NCBI RefSeq assembly: GCF_003131185.1
Contig: NZ_QFFU01000013.1
Coordinates: 90,658-154,657 of the forward strand
Reading direction: 5' to 3'
Source of the DNA: Pseudomonas ovata
Lineage (GTDB): Bacteria > Pseudomonadota > Gammaproteobacteria > Pseudomonadales > Pseudomonadaceae
DNA length: 64,000 nt
In this document: in pieces, positions 60,601 to 64,000 of the stretch
Layout of the letters: the number at the start of each line of letters is the position of its first letter
Position numbering within the stretch: position 1 is the stretch's first letter
Translations under genes and position numbers: made by a program
The notes under the pieces: model-generated
Seen by the model: the letters and a program-made list of their open reading frames with translations, nothing else
Told to the model about the DNA's origin: nothing
Database searches by the model: none

Positions 60601-63600
60601 GAGCGGCCACTTGCGCAGAGGTCAAAGCCGCTACTTGGGCTGTGGTCAGCTTGGACACCTGAGCGGTGGTCAGTGCCGCAATGCTGGTCACCGGCAGGGC
60701 GGCCAGGTCGGCCGTTTCAATGGCCGCCACCTGGGCAGTGGTCAGCGCCGCGACCTGAGCGGTTTTCAGCGCCGCGACCTGGGCGGTGGTCAGCGCTACG
60801 ATCTGACCGGTGGTCAGTGCCGCGACATCAGCGTTTTGCATCGCTGCGATCTGGGCAGGTTTGAGCGCCGCGACTTGGGCTGTGGTCAGGTTGGCCACCT
60901 GAGCGGTGGTCAACGCGACAACCTGAGCGGTGGTCAGCGCCGCCACATCGACGGTTTGCATGGCCGCCACTTGCGTGGTGGTCAGGGCCGCCACTTGAGC
61001 GGTGGTCAGACCGGCCACTTGCGCGGTGCTCAATGCCACCATTTGCGCGGTGGTCAGCTTGGACACCTGGGCGGTGGTCAGTGCCGCAATGCTGGCAACC
61101 GGCAGGGCGGCCAGATCGGCTGTTTCAATGGCCGCCACTTGCGCGGTGGTCAGGGCTGCGACCTGGTTGGTTTTCAGCGCGGCGACCTGGGCGGTGGTCA
61201 GGGCCACGATCTGACCGGTGGTCAGGGCCGCCACATCGGCGGTTTCCAGCGCTGCAACCTGGGCAGGCTTGAGCGCAGCCACTTGGGCTGTGGTCAGGTT
61301 GGCCACCTGAGCGGTGGTCAACGCGACAACCTGAGCGGTGGTCAGCGCCGCCACGTCGACGGTTTGCATGGCCGCCACTTGCGTGGTGGTCAACGCCGCC
61401 ACTTGAGCGGTGGTCAGAGCGGCCACTTGCGCGGTGCTCAATGCCACCACTTGCGCGGTGGTCAGCTTGGACACCTGGGCAGTGGTCAGTGCCGCAATAC
61501 TGGCGACCGGCAGGGCGGCCAGGTCGACCGTTTCAATGGCCGCCACTTGCGCGGTGGTCAGGGCGGCGACCTGAGCGGTTTTCAGTGCCGCCACTTGAGC
61601 GGTGGTCAGGGCCACAATGCTGCCAGTGGTCAGGGCCGCCACATCGGCGGTTTCCAGCGCTGCGACCTGGGCAGGCTTGAGCGCGGCCACTTGAGCAGTG
61701 GTCAGGTTGGCCACCTGGGCGGTGGTCAGTGCTGCGACCTGAGCAGTGGTCAAGGACGCCACATCAACCGGTTGCATGGCCGCCACTTGCGTGGTGGTCA
61801 ACGCCGCCACTTGAGCGGTGGTCAGTGCTGCGACCTGAGCGGTGGTCAGGGCCACGATGCTGCCAGTGGTCAGGACTGCCACATCAGCGGTTTCCAGCGC
61901 CGCAACCTGTGCAGGCTTGAGCGCGGCCACTTGGGCAGTGGTCAGGTTGGCCACCTGGGCGGTGGTCAGGGCCACGACCTGAGCGGTAGTCAGCGCGGCC
62001 ACATCGGCCGTTTCCATCGCGGCTACTTGGGCTGTCGTCAGATTGGCCACCTGAGCGGTGGTCAAAGCTGCAACCTGAGTGGTGGTCAAGGCCACTACTT
62101 GAGCAGTGGTCAGCTTGGACACCTGGGCAGTGGTCAGTGCCGCAATGCTGGCGATCGGCAGAGCAGGAATATCATCCGTCTCAATAGCCGCCACCTGAGT
62201 GGTGGTCAGTGCCGCGACCTGGGCGGTGGTCAGAGCCGCCACCTGGGCGGTGGTCAGGGCCACGATGCTGCCGGTGGTCAGGGCCGCGACATCAACGGTT
62301 TCCATCGCTGCGATCTGGGCAGGCTTGAGCGCCGCGACCTGATCGGTGGTGAGGTTGGCCACCTGAGCGGTGGTCAGTGCCACGACCTGTGCGGTGGTCA
62401 GGGCCGCGACATCAGCGGTTTCCAAGGCAGCGACCTGAGCGGTGGTCAGATTGGCCACCTGAGCAGTAGTCAGCGCAGCGACCTGGGCAGTGGTCAAGGC
62501 GATCACTTGATCAGTGGTCAGCTTGGACACCTGAGCCGTGGTCAGTGCCGCAATGCTGGCGACTGGCAGGGCAGAAATATCAGCCGTTTCAATGGCCGCT
62601 ACTTGTGCGGTGGTCAGTGCCACGACCTGGGCAGTGGTCAGAGCCGCCACCTGGGCGCTGGTCAGGGCCACGATGCTGTCAGTGGTCAGGGCCGCCACAT
62701 CGGCGGTTTCCATTGCGGCGATCTGGGCAGGCTTGAGGGCCTCTACTTGATCGGTAGTCAGCGCCGCGACCTGGGCGGTGGTCAGTGCCACAACCTGAGC
62801 GGTGGTCAGAGCTGCAACATCAGCGGTTTCCAGCGCTGCTACTTGACCGGTGGTCAGGGCTGCGACCTGAGCGGTGGTCAGCGCGACCACTTGACCGGTG
62901 GTCAAGGCCACGATGTTGTCGGTGGTCAGCGCCGCCAGATCAGCCGTTTCCAGTACTGCGATCTGGGCAGGTTTGAGCGCTGCCACTTGGTCAGCCGTCA
63001 GATTGGCGGCCTGGGCGGTGGTCAGCGCCACGACCTGAGCAGTGGTCAGTGCCGCGACATCAGCCGTTTCCAGCGCGGCGACCTGAGCGGTGGTCAGATT
63101 GGCCACCTGAGCGGTGGTCAAGGCGGCGACCTGGGCAGTGGTCAAGGCGATCACTTGATCAGTGGTCAGCTTGGACACCTGGGCAGTCGTCAGTGCCGCA
63201 ATACTGGCAACCGGCAGGGCGGGGATATCACCTGTTTCAATGGCCGCCACTTGCGCGGTGGTCAAGGCGGCGACTTGAGCGGTGGTCAACGCCGCGACCT
63301 GGGCAGTGGTCAGGGCCACGATGCTGTCAGTGGTCAAGGCTGCGACATCGACGGTCTGCATGGCCGCGATCTGGGCAGGCTTGAGGGCCGACACTTGATC
63401 GGCGGTCAGGTTGGCGACCTGAGCCGTAGTCAGGGCCACGATCTGGGCGGTGGTCAGCGCCGCTACGTCAGCGGTTTCCAGAGCCGCAACCTGAGTGGTG
63501 GTCAATGCCGCTACTTGAGCGGTGGTCAATGCCGCCACTTGAGCGGTGCTCAGGGCCACGATGCCGTCGGTGGTCAGTGCTGCAAGGTCCACGGTCTGCA

Positions 63601-64000
63601 TCGCCGCGATCTGTGCAGTCTTGAGGGCTGCCACCTGATCAGTGGTCAGGTTGGCCACCTGAGCGGTGGTCAGGGCCACGATCTGGGCGGTGGTCAGCGC
63701 CGCGATATCGGCGGTTTCCATCGCCGCGACCTGGGTGGTGGTCAGGGCTGCGACCTGGGCCGTTTTCAGCGCTGCGACCTGGGCGGTGGTCAGGGCCACG
63801 ATGTTATCAGTGGTCAGTGCCGCAAGATCTACAGTCTGCATCGCTGCGATTTGCGCCGTCTTGAGGGCTGCCACTTGGCCGGCGGTCAGGTTGGCGACCT
63901 GAGCGGTGGTCAGGGCCACGATCTGAGCGGTGGTCAGGGCGGCGACATCAGCGGTTTCCATCGCGGCCACTTGCGTGGTGGTCAGGGCCGCCACTTGGGC
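57638..64000 (-). CDS. Giant octapeptide-repeat secreted protein with EF-hand-like C-terminal domain (N-terminus beyond window)
   Basis: At least 2,120 residues are visible, and the frame is open to the right edge. About 228 consecutive octads of the type A-[AVN]-[LM]-[TKEQ]-T-[AT]-[QD]-[VIL] run from the edge to near base 58510. A C-terminal domain of about 290 residues follows, with calcium-loop motifs DLNGDGVQT, DLNADGHKE, DVNGDGQIND, DSNHDGVVNAGD and DSNNDGISEAGE. The end, YNDGDVQLLVATDVQTWIS, resembles C-terminal type I secretion signals. Similar proteins are often labelled heme-utilisation or adhesin. No GGxGxD RTX repeats are present. Probable surface or released adhesin. Confidence 0.85.
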   Translation of the reverse strand, partial: AQVAALTTTQVAAMETADVAALTTAQIVALTTAQVANLTAGQVAALKTAQIAAMQTVDLAALTTDNIVALTTAQVAALKTAQVAALTTTQVAAMETADIAALTTAQIVALTTAQVANLTTDQVAALKTAQIAAMQTVDLAALTTDGIVALSTAQVAALTTAQVAALTTTQVAALETADVAALTTAQIVALTTAQVANLTADQVSALKPAQIAAMQTVDVAALTTDSIVALTTAQVAALTTAQVAALTTAQVAAIETGDIPALPVASIAALTTAQVSKLTTDQVIALTTAQVAALTTAQVANLTTAQVAALETADVAALTTAQVVALTTAQAANLTADQVAALKPAQIAVLETADLAALTTDNIVALTTGQVVALTTAQVAALTTGQVAALETADVAALTTAQVVALTTAQVAALTTDQVEALKPAQIAAMETADVAALTTDSIVALTSAQVAALTTAQVVALTTAQVAAIETADISALPVASIAALTTAQVSKLTTDQVIALTTAQVAALTTAQVANLTTAQVAALETADVAALTTAQVVALTTAQVANLTTDQVAALKPAQIAAMETVDVAALTTGSIVALTTAQVAALTTAQVAALTTTQVAAIETDDIPALPIASIAALTTAQVSKLTTAQVVALTTTQVAALTTAQVANLTTAQVAAMETADVAALTTAQVVALTTAQVANLTTAQVAALKPAQVAALETADVAVLTTGSIVALTTAQVAALTTAQVAALTTTQVAAMQPVDVASLTTAQVAALTTAQVANLTTAQVAALKPAQVAALETADVAALTTGSIVALTTAQVAALKTAQVAALTTAQVAAIETVDLAALPVASIAALTTAQVSKLTTAQVVALSTAQVAALTTAQVAALTTTQVAAMQTVDVAALTTAQVVALTTAQVANLTTAQVAALKPAQVAALETADVAALTTGQIVALTTAQVAALKTNQVAALTTAQVAAIETADLAALPVASIAALTTAQVSKLTTAQMVALSTAQVAGLTTAQVAALTTTQVAAMQTVDVAALTTAQVVALTTAQVANLTTAQVAALKPAQIAAMQNADVAALTTGQIVALTTAQVAALKTAQVAALTTAQVAAIETADLAALPVTSIAALTTAQVSKLTTAQVAALTSAQVAALTTAQVANLTTAQVAALETADVAALTTAQVVALTTAQVANLTTAQVAALKPAQITAMQNADVAVLTTGQIAALTTAQVVALTTAQVANLTTTQVAALETADVAALTTAQIVALTTAQVANLTTAQVAALKPAQVAAMQNADFAVLSAAQIAALGTAQIAALKTTQIAALTTTQVAAIQTADLAALPVASIKALTTAQTAALTTAQVVALTTAQVAALSTAQVAALTTTQVAAMQTADVAALTTAQVVALTTAQVANLTTAQVAALKPAQIAAMQNADVAALTTGQIAALTTGQIAALKTTQLAALTTAQVAAIETADLAALPVASLAALTTAQVSKLTTAQMVALSTAQVAGLTTAQVAALTTTQVAAMQTVDVAALTTAQVVALTTAQVANLTTAQVAALKPAQIAAMQNADVAALTTGGIVALTTAQVAALKVTQVAALTTGQVAAMETADVGALTTAQVVALTTGQVAALTTAQVAALKVTQVAALETADVAALTTAQIVALTTGQVAALKTAQIAALTTGQVAALQTADVAALSVASVAALTTAQTAALTTAQVKALSTAQVVALKTTQIAALTTTQVAALDTVDVAALTTAQIKAMTTGQVAALTTAQIVALKSTQLAAMETADIAALTTAQVRAIETADLAAITTAQVKALTATQAAALTTDQLSHLKMTQVDAFTTVQLQAMSAAQIDALALSTPLVLDLNGDGVQTSHLTTGARFDLNADGHKEATGWTAGGDGLLVLDVNGDGQINDGSELFGSSFRLPDGSLAKDGFEALQSMDSNHDGVVNAGDQLFGALQVWVDSNNDGISEAGELHTLKDLGITQFNLDVATTTELNHGNLIGLHSSFETGDGQTHTIADVWFRTDGNGGQSIDLTQLDVSVVGAHTLGSIDLAADNGATTSLTLDAQAVSQLGQAGQVDVSNGAAAPVQMIINGDQNDTVHVQGAAGEWQAAGTATVDGASYNVYNDGDVQLLVATDVQTWIS
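58540..64000 (-). repeat. 24-bp coding tandem repeat with 240-bp higher-order period
   Basis: Each octad is 24 bp. Near the right end ten octads form an 80-residue superunit (METAD..., three QV/QI octads, K-type octad, MQTVD..., DNI octad, then QV octads), so marker codons recur every 240 bp, for example 63949 and 63709. Longer superunits with an ALPVASI octad appear elsewhere. Opposite-strand frames across this array are artefacts. Confidence 0.93.

Noticed and set aside
58540..64000. Many plus-strand frames encoding Arg/Trp/Pro-rich repeats over the giant gene
   Set aside because: They are antisense shadows of the 24-bp repeat; the minus-strand frame has the coherent octad protein and a recognisable C-terminal domain.

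Overview
The window looks like a GC-rich Pseudomonas (fluorescens/putida group) and most probably lies on a large plasmid, or on a plasmid integrated into a chromosome. The Pseudomonas assignment rests on REP-type palindromes, an HBM-type chemoreceptor, a FeaR/TynA pair and a Udh-like dehydrogenase. The plasmid call rests on a compact backbone at 45-50.8 kb: tyrosine recombinase, Tus-like replication-terminus protein, a small ribbon-helix-helix ParB, ParA, an iteron origin with a perfect DnaA box, and a Rep_3-type initiator.

Layout. (1) 0-9 kb, plus strand: two exopolysaccharide O-acetylation modules (SGNH-AlgF-MBOAT-AlgX, then MBOAT-SGNH-SGNH) separated by a RES/Xre toxin-antitoxin pair. (2) 9-14.5 kb: a LprI-like protein, then copper amine oxidase TynA with FeaR and a second AraC regulator. 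(3) 14.8-25.7 kb, minus strand: one long exopolysaccharide operon, wecB - bcsB-like - nfrB - nfrA - algF-like - algJ/X-like - DUF4434-like. It pairs the phage-N4-receptor (Nfr) synthase, which has c-di-GMP-binding MshEN repeats, with a cellulose-type BcsB subunit and an acetylation tail. A CheY-CheC fusion and a PAS-GGDEF diguanylate cyclase follow divergently at 26.6-28.6 kb and are plausible local controllers. (4) 28.7-40.6 kb, mixed cargo: a membrane protein, a stand-alone EPSP synthase, a DUF3757-like protein, uronate dehydrogenase, a glycosyltransferase-debranching enzyme fusion, a ModA-like binding protein, two paralogous AP2-like proteins (one fused to a ParE-like toxin domain) and an esterase. 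(5) 40.6-44.9 kb: two divergent chemoreceptors. (6) 45-50.8 kb: the plasmid backbone. (7) 51-64 kb: a type I secretion operon converging on a minus-strand pair made of a giant octapeptide-repeat secreted protein (N-terminus outside the window) and an OGT/SPINDLY-type GT41 glycosyltransferase.

Three candidate systems stand out. The first is the hybrid Nfr/Bcs/Alg exopolysaccharide locus with its own cyclase. The second is the secretion-glycosylation-repeat-protein unit, where a protein O-glycosyltransferase sits directly behind a Thr-rich repeat substrate and beside its likely exporter. The third is the ParE-AP2 fusion and its toxin-less paralogue. A family of TAGCTATC-rich palindromic repeats clusters around rep/par/tus and also brackets the 4.1-9.0 kb segment.

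All assignments come from reading the sequence and from recalled family knowledge. No database search was run.
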